The position numbers were made by a program, and so were the translations under genes. From NCBI RefSeq assembly GCF_006516955.1, contig NZ_VHLG01000004.1, forward strand, positions 372,001-436,000: 64,000 bases of DNA, written 5' to 3'. Within the stretch, counting starts at the first letter, position 1, and each line of letters begins with the position of its first letter. Source of the stretch: Martelella alba. Lineage in GTDB: Bacteria > Pseudomonadota > Alphaproteobacteria > Rhizobiales > Rhizobiaceae. The notes under the pieces were generated by a model. That model did no database searches. It had not been told where the DNA came from and saw nothing but the letters and a program-made list of their open reading frames with translations. Positions 1 through 8,412 of the stretch are shown here, piece after piece.

Positions 1-1
1 T

Positions 2-484
2 ATCCACCGAATGGCAACAATGAAGTATGCTATGCAAGTTGGTTGGCCAGTCATTGTAGCAGATTACCGCGCACGGCTAGGGAAGCCAAATCTTACAATT
101 CGAAATTCAAGCATCCATCGTAATTCATGGGCAGCAGTTTTGAATGCCGATGTAGTCATTGAAGCGGATGGTCAAGAAATCAATCAAGACATCGTTCGAA
201 ACAGCAGTCGAGCGGCAATAAAAAGCGCAGCTAAGCACGCTCGACGTCAACTATCTCGGTTCAGCATCGCCAGATATCTACCTTTGGATTTTGCCCAAAT
301 AGACGTTTATTGCACTGATTATCGTAGAAGGCGACTGCATGGATTTGGGCTTGGCAAAGACCTTGTCGGTACTATTCGGCTTCAACGGCTTCGCCGAATT
401 CAGTCTCCAGATATCTTAGGGGCAACTATTGAAATTTGGAGAGGCTACAGGTTGGCATGGAACCGACGTTGGCTTGAACGCTGA
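2..484 (+). CDS. Hypothetical protein, probably 5'-truncated by the window edge
   Basis: The reading frame is open from the first bases of the window to a TGA at 482-484, and the first internal ATG is at 11, so the gene may begin upstream. From that ATG it encodes 157 residues. The sequence is basic towards the C-terminus, rich in Arg and Trp, with no signal peptide, membrane segment or motif I recognise. Base composition is clearly more AT-rich than in the downstream housekeeping genes. It lies on the element side of tRNA-Ser beside a decayed integrase, so I infer accessory cargo. It could also be a degraded gene; no function is offered. Confidence 0.4.
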   Translation: MHRMATMKYAMQVGWPVIVADYRARLGKPNLTIRNSSIHRNSWAAVLNADVVIEADGQEINQDIVRNSSRAAIKSAAKHARRQLSRFSIARYLPLDFAQIDVYCTDYRRRRLHGFGLGKDLVGTIRLQRLRRIQSPDILGATIEIWRGYRLAWNRRWLER

Positions 485-528
485 ATCAAACCCGAGCTAA
501 ACGGCAAAGTAAGTATTACAGATTGCTT

Positions 529-1020
529 TCAAACCATTCCCGTTTTTCTGATCGGCACAAGCTTAGTCAGCGTCGTGTCGTTGGCACAATAAGCGCCCCA
601 CGCCTGCATCAAACTCCGGCGCTTATCGAGCAATCCGCCACGCTGGTGGGCCCGTTCAACCTCGTTGGGATTCTGGTGCACCAATGTGGCTTCCACCACC
701 TCTCCGGGACAATTGGTCGCCTCGGCTACCCATGTGCGGAATGAAGAGCGGAAACCATGACCTGTTACTGGCTTCTTCATCCGCCCCCCCCCCAACAAAG
801 CAATGTCGGACATTACGCGACAGTCTGAACCGGGAAACACATGATCGGTCGTTGTCAGCCGGACTGCCGCAGTGCTTCGCAGCACGGCCAAGGCGTCCGG
901 CGAAAGCGGCACGACAAGCTCACGCTTCACGGCGGGCACCTTCAAGAGGCCGTCACCATCGCCATAGGTTCCGCGCTTGCCCAACACAGCCTTAACTTCG
1001 TTCGCTGTCAGCCGGCCCAT
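529..1020 (-). pseudogene. Internally deleted tyrosine-type (P4-family) integrase remnant
   Basis: The frame begins with a DUF4102-like arm-binding start (LTANEVKAVLGKRGTYGDGD) and then jumps directly to the C-terminal catalytic half of a P4-type integrase (VPLSPDALAVL, HGFRSSFRTW, VERAHQRG, KRRSLMQAWGAYC). An intact family member is about 400 residues; here about 163 remain from the ATG at 1018-1020, so the middle is missing in frame. The HxxR catalytic pair is visible, but where the family normally has VERAY with the nucleophilic Tyr, this copy has VERAH, so it should be unable to cleave DNA. It sits just past the 3' end of tRNA-Ser in the same orientation, the classic position of an island integrase. 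An upstream ATG at 1062 is possible but would add a non-family leader. Confidence 0.8.
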
Positions 1021-1173
1021 CTGCGCTTCCCCACACTTTTGGGTCAGCCCTTCCCGATACAATATCGTGGTTGTAGGCGGTCAACAACGAACAACAGCGG
1101 GCTACTGCGTCCCAGTTTTCCGTGTAAACGCGGCGACTTATGCGGTCACTGGCGAATGGTTATGAATGTGAAA

Positions 1174-1263
1174 TGGCGGACAGAGAGGGATTCGAACCCT
1201 CGATACGGTTTCCCGTATACACGCGTTCCAGGCGTGCGCCTTCAACCACTCGGCCACCTGTCC
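1174..1263 (-). tRNA. tRNA-Ser (GGA anticodon), CCA encoded
   Basis: On the minus strand a 90-nt class II tRNA can be folded. The acceptor stem GGACAGG pairs with TCTGTCC plus discriminator G and encoded CCA, and the anticodon arm has loop CTGGAAC. There is a long variable arm (gtatacgggaaaccgtat) and a T arm GAGGGTTCGAATCCCTC. The anticodon GGA reads UCC/UCU serine codons. The 3' end faces the integrase remnant, so this tRNA is the likely attachment site of the element at the left edge. I found no second copy of the tRNA 3' end between 1 and 1173. Confidence 0.95.
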
Positions 1264-1537
1264 TTGATACCGCCCGAACCGGGCAGGTCGGCGCGATATA
1301 TACCGATGGCAGCGCGCTTATCAACCCGAATCTGACAGATTTTTGAAATCATGCGTTAAAAGTCGGTCGGCGCGCCACAATCTCCTGTGTTTTGCGGGCA
1401 TCCACGCAAGAGCGGCACCAGCGATGCGCGATCTTGCCGCAGGCCCTGTCAGGCACTACCTATTGAGACAGACATCAGGCGCTGGGCGTGCTGCAAACCT
1501 GTGCCCGCCTGCGCCAGAAATTTTCCAGGAGACCGCT

Positions 1538-2188
1538 ATGCTTTTCAATGCGCTGAAACGCGACAAGCTTTCCCTGCCCACCGCCGAGACCGCGCTCACC
1601 GGACGCGCCCTGCCGATCCCGACGGCCAGGACCCATTTCGTCAGCGGGCGGCCGCTTGCCCCGCCCTATCCCGATCACCTGAAGGAGGTGATGCTTGGCA
1701 TGGGCTGTTTCTGGGGCGCAGAACGGCTGTTGTGGAACACGCCTGGCGTTTACGTCACGGTTGCCGGCTATTCCGGTGGCATCACCCCGAACCCGACTTA
1801 CGAGGAAACCTGCACCGGGCTGACCGGCCATACGGAAGTGGTGAAGGTTGTCTATGATCCCGCGATCATCTCCCTGAAGGCGCTGCTGAAAATCTTCTTC
1901 GAGGCGCATGATCCGACCCAGGGCATGCGCCAAGGTAATGATATCGGAACAACCTATCGTTCCGCTATCTACTTGAACGATAAGCAAGAACTGACGGAAG
2001 CGCATGCTATCGCTGCAGCCTTCGAGAACGCACTTGCCGAAGACGGGCGCCCAGATAAGGTTACAACCGAGATCGCCGAGGCCGGTCCTTTCTACGCGGC
2101 CGAGGATTATCATCAGCAATATCTGGCCAAAAACCCCAATGGCTATTGCGGTCTGCGCGGCACCGGTGTCAGCTGCCCGATCGGCTGA
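1538..2188 (+). CDS. msrA: Peptide-methionine (S)-S-oxide reductase MsrA
   Basis: MsrA reduces methionine-S-sulfoxide in oxidised proteins. The 216-residue product carries the diagnostic active-site motif GCFWGAERL near residue 55, with the catalytic Cys, and the downstream family blocks [22 protein letters not shown] and YHQQYL. C-terminal cysteines ([12 protein letters not shown]) are in place to act as recycling cysteines. The start at 1538 is chosen because AGGAG lies 7 nt upstream and the protein then matches the family's usual length; the frame is open further upstream but that part looks non-coding. The gene is monocistronic and followed by a strong terminator. Confidence 0.93.
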   Translation: MLFNALKRDKLSLPTAETALTGRALPIPTARTHFVSGRPLAPPYPDHLKEVMLGMGCFWGAERLLWNTPGVYVTVAGYSGGITPNPTYEETCTGLTGHTEVVKVVYDPAIISLKALLKIFFEAHDPTQGMRQGNDIGTTYRSAIYLNDKQELTEAHAIAAAFENALAEDGRPDKVTTEIAEAGPFYAAEDYHQQYLAKNPNGYCGLRGTGVSCPIG

Positions 2189-2225
2189 TCGACGCGACCT
2201 GCCGGATCTGCACTGATAGAATGAG

Positions 2226-2255
2226 GAAAAGGGGCTTTGCGGCCCCTTTTCTTTT
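2226..2255 (+). terminator. Rho-independent terminator of msrA
   Basis: A 10-bp stem (2226-2235 with 2242-2251; GAAAAGGGGC / GCCCCTTTTC) with loop tttgcg is followed by a T-rich tract. It lies 38 nt past the msrA stop. Confidence 0.85.
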
Positions 2256-2285
2256 TCTTCGCGACTGCGGCAAAATTGGTCGTGT

Positions 2286-2324
2286 AAATTTTGACCAGTC
2301 AGGAAATTTTGTGATGAAATTTTG
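2286..2324 (+). promoter_or_regulatory. Three AAATTTTG repeats upstream of the nucleoside operon
   Basis: The octamer AAATTTTG occurs at 2286-2293, 2304-2311 and 2317-2324, and a related AAAATTGG lies at 2272-2279. A small inverted repeat (TTGGTC ... GACCA) spans 2276-2297. The region is AT-rich and lies 125-165 nt before the first gene of the operon, so it may hold the promoter or an operator. No regulator is encoded nearby; the assignment is inferred. Confidence 0.35.
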
Positions 2325-2449
2325 TCAAAGCCGTGCAACGATGCTTACGGCCTGGCGGATTTCTGCCGGGGGGACGCGTTTGAACTTCCCGTATAGATCG
2401 GGACAATACGCGCTGGACCAAGATCTATTACAGGGAACAGAGCTGCAAC

Positions 2450-3445
2450 ATGAAAAAAATCATCCTGAGCCTTATTGCCGTTTCGGCCTTGTCCTCGACA
2501 GCACTTGCTGCGGACATCAAGCCGGCCATCGTTTACGGCACCGGCGGCAAATTCGATAAGTCCTTCAATGAATCGGCCTATAACGGTGCTGAAAAGTTCA
2601 AGGCTGAGACCGGTGTTGAATATCGCGATTTCGAGCCGACTGACGACACCCAGGGTGAGCAGGCGCTCAGAAACTTCGCCTCCAAGGGCTTTTCGCCGAT
2701 CGTCGCCGCTTCCTTCGCCTGGACTTCCGCTGTCGAGAAAGTTGCCGCTGAATTTCCCGACACCCAGTTCATCCTGATCGATTCCGTCGTTCCGGCTGAC
2801 AATGTCCGTTCGGTCACCTTCAAGGAAGACGAAGGTTCCTACCTCGTCGGCCTTCTGGCAGCGATGCAGTCGAAATCCGGCAAGCTCGGCTTTGTTGGCG
2901 GCATGGACAGCCCGCTGATCAACAAATTTGCCTGCGGTTATACCCAAGGTGCCTCCGCTGTTAACCCCGACATCGAAACCTTCCGCGTGATGACCGGCAC
3001 GACCGGCGCTGCCTGGAATGATCCGGTGCGTGGCGGCGAGCTGGCCAAGAACCAGATCGACCAGGGTGCCGACGTGATCTATGCGGCAGCAGGTGCCACC
3101 GGTCTTGGCGTGCTGCAGACGGCAGCCGACAATGGTGTCTACTCGATCGGCGTTGATTCCAACCAGAACTACCTGCATCCGGGTTCGGTTCTGACCTCCA
3201 TGGTCAAGCGCGTCGACAATGTTGTCTATGACGGCTTCAAGGAAGCCATGGATGGCACCTTTACCACCGGCGTCCAGAGCCTCGGCCTTGCCGAAGACGG
3301 TGTTGGCTATGCTGTCGATGACAACAACAAGGACCTGTTGACCCCGGACATGGTCGCAGCCGCTGAAAAGGCCAAGGCCGATATCATCGCCGGCACGATC
3401 ACCGTGCACGACTTCACCACCGACGACACCTGCCCGGGCTGGTAA
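2450..3445 (+). CDS. BMP-family nucleoside-binding periplasmic protein
   Basis: This is the substrate-binding component of the ABC importer encoded just downstream. A typical Sec signal peptide ends at ALA-A near residue 21, with no lipobox Cys, so the protein is soluble in the periplasm rather than a lipoprotein. The mature protein shows BMP family (PF02608) features: GGKFDKSFNESAYNG at the start, ASFAWTSAVEKVAAEFPD, FVGGMDSPLINKFACGY, ADVIYAAAGATGLGV and GVDSNQNYLHPGSVLTSMVKRVD. Length (331) is normal. The adjacent cdd, phosphorylase and deo genes point to nucleosides as substrate. A long hairpin follows the stop, which probably lets this gene be expressed above the membrane components. Confidence 0.9.
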   Translation: MKKIILSLIAVSALSSTALAADIKPAIVYGTGGKFDKSFNESAYNGAEKFKAETGVEYRDFEPTDDTQGEQALRNFASKGFSPIVAASFAWTSAVEKVAAEFPDTQFILIDSVVPADNVRSVTFKEDEGSYLVGLLAAMQSKSGKLGFVGGMDSPLINKFACGYTQGASAVNPDIETFRVMTGTTGAAWNDPVRGGELAKNQIDQGADVIYAAAGATGLGVLQTAADNGVYSIGVDSNQNYLHPGSVLTSMVKRVDNVVYDGFKEAMDGTFTTGVQSLGLAEDGVGYAVDDNNKDLLTPDMVAAAEKAKADIIAGTITVHDFTTDDTCPGW

Positions 3446-3454
3446 TCGGAAAAT

Positions 3455-3500
3455 GGAAAGCCCGCTCCTGCCCTGCCACAGGGGCCGGAGCGGGCTTTCC
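3455..3500 (+). terminator. Intercistronic hairpin between binding protein and ATPase genes
   Basis: A perfect 14-bp stem (3455-3468 with 3487-3500) encloses a second CCCTG/CAGGG stem. No T-tract follows, so it is more likely a partial terminator or 3' stabiliser that raises binding-protein mRNA over downstream genes. Confidence 0.65.
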
Positions 3501-3615
3501 CGTTCACCTGCGTGACCGGCCGCCATTGACGTTCCGGTCCTGACCACGACGACGGGTCGTTCCGGCAGCATCGTGCTGACCGGAAGCGTCGTAACGCTTT
3601 TCAGGGGCAAGCTTA

Positions 3616-5127
3616 TTGACCACTTCACCCGCTATTGAACTGATCGGCATCGACAAGAGCTTCGGCGCAGTTCACGCCAACAAGAATATCGACCTCAAGG
3701 TCGAAAAGGGAACGATCCACGGCATCATCGGCGAAAACGGCGCTGGCAAATCCACGCTGATGTCGATCCTTTACGGCTTCTATCAGGCCGATTCCGGCAA
3801 AATTCTCGTCAATGGCAAGGAGACTACCATTGCCGACAGCCAGGCCGCCATCGGCGCCGGTATCGGCATGGTGCACCAGCATTTCATGCTGGTCGAAAAT
3901 TTCACAGTGCTGGAAAATGTCATGCTCGGCGCCGAGGACGGCAGCCTGTTGAAACGTGGCATCGCCAAGGCACGTGCCGAGCTGAAAAATCTTGAGGAAA
4001 GCTACGAGCTCAAGGTCGACCCCGACGCCATCATCGAGGAACTGCCCGTCGGCCTGCAGCAGCGCGTCGAAATTCTCAAGGCCATGTATCGCGGTGCCGA
4101 GATCTTGATTCTCGACGAACCGACCGGCGTGCTGACACCGGCGGAAGCCGACCACCTGTTCCGCATTCTCGCAGTGCTGCGCGAACAGGGCAAGACCATC
4201 ATCCTGATCACCCATAAGCTGCGCGAAATCATGGCGATCACCGACAATGTCTCGGTCATGCGCCGCGGCGAGATGGTGGCAACCCGTAAAACCGCCGAGA
4301 CCACGGTGGAAGAACTGGCCGAGCTGATGGTCGGCCGCCGCGTGCTGTTGCATGTCGACAAGGGCCCCGCCAATCCGGGCGAAGTGCTGCTTTCGGTGCG
4401 CAATCTCACCGTCAAAGATATGCGCGGCGTCACCATGGTCGACAATGTCTCCTTTGATGTGCGCGCCGGTGAGCTTGTCGGCATTGCCGGTGTTGCCGGC
4501 AATGGCCAGTCGGAACTGCTGGAAGCCATTGCCGGTATCCGCAAGCCCCATTCCGGCGAAATCTATGTCAATGGCCGCAAGCTGGAACGCCCCGACCCGG
4601 CGCTGATGCGCAGGCTCGGCCTTGCCCATATTCCGGAAGACCGTCACCATATGGGCCTCGTCCTGCCCTTCGAGGAGCAGGAAAACGCAATCCTCGGCTA
4701 TCACAATGATCAGCGCTACGGCAAAGCCGGCATGCTGGATCGCCGCGCGGTCCTGAAGGATGCGCGCGACAAGATCGAGAAATACGATATCCGCCCGCCA
4801 TCGCCGACGCTCAAGACCGCCAATTTCTCCGGCGGCAATCAGCAGAAAATCGTCGTTGCCCGCGAAATCGAGCGCGATCCCGATATTCTGGTGATCGGCC
4901 AGCCGACACGCGGTGTCGATATCGGTGCGATCGAATTCATTCATCGCCGGATCATCGATATGCGCGATGCCGGCAAGGCGGTGCTGCTGGTCTCGGTGGA
5001 ACTCGACGAGATCCGTTCGCTCTCCGACCGGATTCTGGTGATGTTTGCCGGCAGCATTGTCGGCGAGAAGACGCCGGATGCCGAAGAACAGCAACTGGGC
5101 CTGATGATGGCCGGCATCGCGGCGTGA
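3616..5127 (+). CDS. Nucleoside ABC importer, fused two-domain ATPase
   Basis: This cytoplasmic ATPase powers the importer. It has two tandem ABC domains, as in the RbsA/MglA and YufO group. Domain 1 has Walker A GENGAGKST near residue 41, Q-loop MVHQHFM and Walker B ILILDEPTG. Domain 2 has the degenerate Walker A GVAGNGQSE, signature FSGGNQQK and Walker B LVIGQPTRGVD, typical of this subfamily. In domain 1 the signature region reads LPVGLQQRVE. The start is a TTG at 3616 preceded by AGGGG; no better ATG matches the family N-terminus. Length (503) is normal. It is followed at 7 nt by the first permease gene. Confidence 0.92.
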   Translation: MTTSPAIELIGIDKSFGAVHANKNIDLKVEKGTIHGIIGENGAGKSTLMSILYGFYQADSGKILVNGKETTIADSQAAIGAGIGMVHQHFMLVENFTVLENVMLGAEDGSLLKRGIAKARAELKNLEESYELKVDPDAIIEELPVGLQQRVEILKAMYRGAEILILDEPTGVLTPAEADHLFRILAVLREQGKTIILITHKLREIMAITDNVSVMRRGEMVATRKTAETTVEELAELMVGRRVLLHVDKGPANPGEVLLSVRNLTVKDMRGVTMVDNVSFDVRAGELVGIAGVAGNGQSELLEAIAGIRKPHSGEIYVNGRKLERPDPALMRRLGLAHIPEDRHHMGLVLPFEEQENAILGYHNDQRYGKAGMLDRRAVLKDARDKIEKYDIRPPSPTLKTANFSGGNQQKIVVAREIERDPDILVIGQPTRGVDIGAIEFIHRRIIDMRDAGKAVLLVSVELDEIRSLSDRILVMFAGSIVGEKTPDAEEQQLGLMMAGIAA

Positions 5128-5134
5128 GGACGAG

Positions 5135-6238
5135 ATGAGTACTGACAGTAAAAGCATTCCCGGCTGGATCAATTATGCGCTGATCCCGCTCGTAAACCTC
5201 CTCTTCGCCTTCTTCATTTCCGGCATTGTCATCTTCATCATCGGGGTTAACCCGTTCTACGCACTGAAGATCATGGTTCAGGGCGCCGTCGGTTCCGGCA
5301 TGGGGCTGGGCTTCACCCTGTTCTACGCAACGAGCTTCATCTTTACCGGGCTTTCGGTCGCCGTTGCCTACAAGGCGGGTCTGTTCAATATCGGTTCCGA
5401 AGGTCAGGCCTATGTCGGCGGTCTTGGTGCGGCATTGGTGGCGCTGGCGCTTGATCACTACGTGCCGTGGTATGTTACCATGCCTTTCGCGATCGTTGCA
5501 TCGGCCGCCTTCGGCGCGGCCTGGGCCTTCATTCCGGCCTGGCTGCAGGCCACCCGCGGCAGCCATATCGTCATCACCACGATCATGTTCAACTTCATCG
5601 CCGCGACGCTGATGGTCTATCTGCTCGTCAATGTGCTGAAGGTTCCCGGCCGGATGTCGCCGGAAACCCGGACCTTCCTGCCCGGCGGGCAATTGCCCGA
5701 TCTTGGCTGGCTGATGGCGCTGTTCGGGCTGAAGCTTGGTCCTGCGCCCTTCAACGTGTCATTCCTGATCGCGCTCGCCATGGCCTTTCTCGTCTGGCTT
5801 TTGATCTGGAGAACCAAATTCGGCTATGAGATCCGCACGCTCGGCGCCTCGCCGTCCGCTGCCGTCTATGCCGGCATTCCCTATGTTCGCACCGTGATCC
5901 TGACCATGCTGATTTCCGGCGGGCTCGCCGGTATGATGTCACTCAATGTGGTGATGGGCGCCTCGCAGCGCCTGCAGGTCGATTTCGTCTCAGGCGCCGG
6001 CTTTGTCGGCATCGCCGTGGCGCTGATGGGCCGCAACCACCCGATCGGCATCATTCTTGCGGCCTTCCTCTTCGGCGCGCTTTATCAGGGTGGCGCCGAT
6101 CTCAACTTCGAGGTACCGGCGATCACCCGCGACATGATCATCGTGATCCAGGGTCTGGTGATCCTGTTTGCCGGTGCGTTGGAACACATGTTCCGACCGG
6201 CGATCATCCGCACCTATCTGCGACTGACCAAGGCGTGA
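5135..6238 (+). CDS. Nucleoside ABC importer permease 1
   Basis: This 367-residue integral membrane protein has about eight to ten hydrophobic segments and belongs to the BPD_transp_2 (LivH/RbsC-like) group. Family blocks seen are GLSVAVAYKAGLFNIGSEGQAYVGG, split as FNIGSEGQ, then GSHIVITTIMFNFIA, and the coupling-type stretch TKFGYEIRTLGASPSAAVYAGI. It corresponds to YufP of the B. subtilis nucleoside transporter. The start ATG at 5135 has GAGGACGAG directly before it. It would pair with the next gene product to form the membrane channel. Confidence 0.9.
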   Translation: MSTDSKSIPGWINYALIPLVNLLFAFFISGIVIFIIGVNPFYALKIMVQGAVGSGMGLGFTLFYATSFIFTGLSVAVAYKAGLFNIGSEGQAYVGGLGAALVALALDHYVPWYVTMPFAIVASAAFGAAWAFIPAWLQATRGSHIVITTIMFNFIAATLMVYLLVNVLKVPGRMSPETRTFLPGGQLPDLGWLMALFGLKLGPAPFNVSFLIALAMAFLVWLLIWRTKFGYEIRTLGASPSAAVYAGIPYVRTVILTMLISGGLAGMMSLNVVMGASQRLQVDFVSGAGFVGIAVALMGRNHPIGIILAAFLFGALYQGGADLNFEVPAITRDMIIVIQGLVILFAGALEHMFRPAIIRTYLRLTKA

Positions 6239-6248
6239 GGTGAGCATC

Positions 6249-7220
6249 ATGGAACACTACGAAATCTTCATCAGCGTCCTTGCCTCCACCATCCGTCTCT
6301 CGGTTCCGCTGATCTTCACGGCCCTTGCGGGCCTGTTTTCCGAACGCGCCGGCATTGTCGATATCGGCCTTGAGGGCAAGATGCTGGCATCGGCCTTCGC
6401 CTCGGCCGTTGTCGCCTATCTCACCGGTTCCGCCTGGGCCGGGCTCGGCGCAGGCATCCTCATTTCCATCTGCTTCTCGCTGGTGCACGGCTTTGCCTCG
6501 ATCACCCATCGCGGCGATCAGGTGGTTTCCGGCGTGGCGCTCAATTTCGTTGCGGCCGGGCTTACCGTCGTGCTCGGCAATGCCTGGTTCCATCAGGGCG
6601 GGCGCACACCGTCGGTCAGCAATGATGCCCGCTTCACCGGCATTACCCTGCCCGGTGCGGATGCCATCAAGGATGTCCCCTTCATCGGCCCGCTCTATGC
6701 CCAGGTGATCTCCGGCCATAACATCCTGACCTATATGGCTTTTGCGGCCGTGCCGATCGCCTGGTGGATCCTGTTCCGCACGCGCTTCGGCCTCAGGCTC
6801 CGCGCCGTCGGCGAAAATCCCGGCGCCGTCGATACCGCCGGCATTTCGGTGACGCTGCAACGCTATCAGGCACTGGTGCTCGCCGGTTTCATGGGCGGCT
6901 TTGCCGGAACCTATCTGTCGATTGCCCAGTCCGCCGCCTTCGTCAAGGACATGTCGGCCGGCAAGGGCTATATCGCACTGGCAGCGCTTGTGTTTGCCAA
7001 ATGGAAGCCGGTTCCGGTGATGTTTGCCTGCCTTCTGTTTGGCTTTCTCGATGCCTTTTCCAATTTCATGCAGGGCAAGCCGCTGCCGCTGATCGGCGTG
7101 GTGCCGGTGCAGGTGTTCCAGTCCCTGCCCTATATCCTGACCTGCGTGCTTCTGGCCGGCTTTATCGGCGTGTCTCGCCCGCCCAAGGCGAGCGGCCAGC
7201 CCTATACCAAGGAGCGTTGA
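6249..7220 (+). CDS. Nucleoside ABC importer permease 2
   Basis: This is the second membrane subunit of the same importer (YufQ-like), 323 residues, with many hydrophobic helices and the family motifs ERAGIVDIGLEGKML and TRFGLRLRAVGENPGAVDTAGI. I start it at ATG 6249, which has GAGGTGAG six to seven bases upstream. A GTG at 6240 is in frame, but the ribosome-binding site fits 6249 better. The gene follows permease 1 with almost no gap and is followed one base later by cdd, so transport and catabolism are coupled in one transcript. Confidence 0.9.
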   Translation: MEHYEIFISVLASTIRLSVPLIFTALAGLFSERAGIVDIGLEGKMLASAFASAVVAYLTGSAWAGLGAGILISICFSLVHGFASITHRGDQVVSGVALNFVAAGLTVVLGNAWFHQGGRTPSVSNDARFTGITLPGADAIKDVPFIGPLYAQVISGHNILTYMAFAAVPIAWWILFRTRFGLRLRAVGENPGAVDTAGISVTLQRYQALVLAGFMGGFAGTYLSIAQSAAFVKDMSAGKGYIALAALVFAKWKPVPVMFACLLFGFLDAFSNFMQGKPLPLIGVVPVQVFQSLPYILTCVLLAGFIGVSRPPKASGQPYTKER

Positions 7221-7221
7221 G

Positions 7222-7620
7222 ATGAACACCACCGAGACGCTGTTCAAAGCGGCAAAGGCTGCAAGCAGCAAAGCCTATGCGCCCTATTCGAAATTCTCCG
7301 TCGGTGCGGCCATTCTTGCCGATGACGGCATCCTCTATGCCGGTGCCAATATCGAAAATCTTGCCTTTCCCGAGGGGCTATGTGCCGAGGGCGTCGCCAT
7401 CGGCCACATGATCATGGGCGGGGCGAAGAAGATCGCCGGTATTGCCGTTTATGCGCCGAAACTGGCACTTTGCCCGCCCTGCGGCGGCTGTCGGCAGAAG
7501 ATTGCCGAGTTTGCCGATACCGAAACGCGGATCTATCTGTGTGATGACGGTGGCGTTGCCAAAGAGATGACGATTGCGGAACTGCTGCCGCATGTCTTTG
7601 AGACCGGTGCGATCGGATGA
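7222..7620 (+). CDS. cdd: Cytidine deaminase
   Basis: The enzyme deaminates (deoxy)cytidine to (deoxy)uridine. The 132-residue protein is the short homotetrameric type with zinc-binding Cys residues. Motifs are SKFSVGAAI, GANIENLAFPEGLCAEGVAI (substrate-binding NxE and the catalytic C-A-E) and PCGGCRQ, which supplies the other two zinc cysteines. It lies between the importer and the phosphorylase genes, and its stop overlaps the next ATG (ATGA), which indicates translational coupling. It feeds imported cytidine into pyrimidine salvage. Confidence 0.94.
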   Translation: MNTTETLFKAAKAASSKAYAPYSKFSVGAAILADDGILYAGANIENLAFPEGLCAEGVAIGHMIMGGAKKIAGIAVYAPKLALCPPCGGCRQKIAEFADTETRIYLCDDGGVAKEMTIAELLPHVFETGAIG

Positions 7621-8408
7621 CCACAGCTGCCGACACGCTTCGCCGCGCGCTCGGCGGCTTTTCGGCCCAGACAGCGCTTATTCTCGGCTCGGGCCTCGGC
7701 GGGCTTGCAGCCGAGATCGAAGAACCGAAAAGCTTTGATTTCGCCGATCTTCCGGGTTTTCCGCTAAGCCATGTCAGCGGCCATGCGGCCCGGCTGATTG
7801 CAGGCACGCTTGCCGGTACGCCCGTAATCGTCCTGTCCGGGCGGGTGCATTATTACGAGCAGGGCCAGGCCGATGCCATGCGCGTGCCGCTTCAGACCCT
7901 TACCGCCCTCGGGGTGAAAAATCTTGTTCTCACCAATGCAGCCGGTTCGCTGCGCGACGACATGCCGCCAGGTGCGGTGATGCTGCTGTCCGATCACATC
8001 AATTATTCGGGCATGAACCCGCTGATCGGCGAAAAATCCGATCATCGTTTCGTCGGCATGACGCATGCCTATGATACCGACTTGTGCGAAAGCTTGCGCA
8101 AGGCAGCGCGAACATGCGACATTGACCTTGCCGAAGGCGTCTATATGTGGTTTTCCGGTCCGAGCTTCGAAACGCCGGCTGAAATTCGCATGGCACGGAT
8201 ACTCGGCGCCGATGCCGTCGGCATGTCGACCGTGCCGGAGGTCATTCTCGCCCGCTTCCTTGGCCTCAAGGTTGCCGCGGCCTCGGTGATTACCAATTTC
8301 GGAGCCGGTATGACGGCCGGCGAACTCGGTCATGATGAAACAAAGGAAATGGCGCCTGTCGGCGGTCTGAAGCTGACAGCCATCCTGAAACAGGCTCTAG
8401 GGGGATAA
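7617..8408 (+). CDS. punA: Purine nucleoside phosphorylase (trimeric type)
   Basis: The enzyme splits purine (deoxy)nucleosides with phosphate into base and (deoxy)ribose-1-phosphate. The 263-residue sequence matches the PNP/MTAP trimeric family (PunA/XapA class) and not hexameric DeoD. Visible motifs are LILGSGLGGLA, the phosphate-binding SGRVHYYEQG, LTNAAGSLRDDMPPG, DHINYSGMNPLIG and FSGPSFETPAEIRMAR with VGMSTVPEVI. It overlaps cdd by 4 bp and lies 4 bp before deoC. The symbol follows the family; substrate range cannot be read from sequence. Confidence 0.88.
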   Translation: MTTAADTLRRALGGFSAQTALILGSGLGGLAAEIEEPKSFDFADLPGFPLSHVSGHAARLIAGTLAGTPVIVLSGRVHYYEQGQADAMRVPLQTLTALGVKNLVLTNAAGSLRDDMPPGAVMLLSDHINYSGMNPLIGEKSDHRFVGMTHAYDTDLCESLRKAARTCDIDLAEGVYMWFSGPSFETPAEIRMARILGADAVGMSTVPEVILARFLGLKVAAASVITNFGAGMTAGELGHDETKEMAPVGGLKLTAILKQALGG

Positions 8409-8412
8409 CACC

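Noticed and set aside
3625..5172. A 515-codon minus-strand frame opposite the nucleoside ABC ATPase gene
   Set aside because: It is a shadow of the ATPase gene, His/Asp-rich and without domains, ribosome-binding site or operon context.
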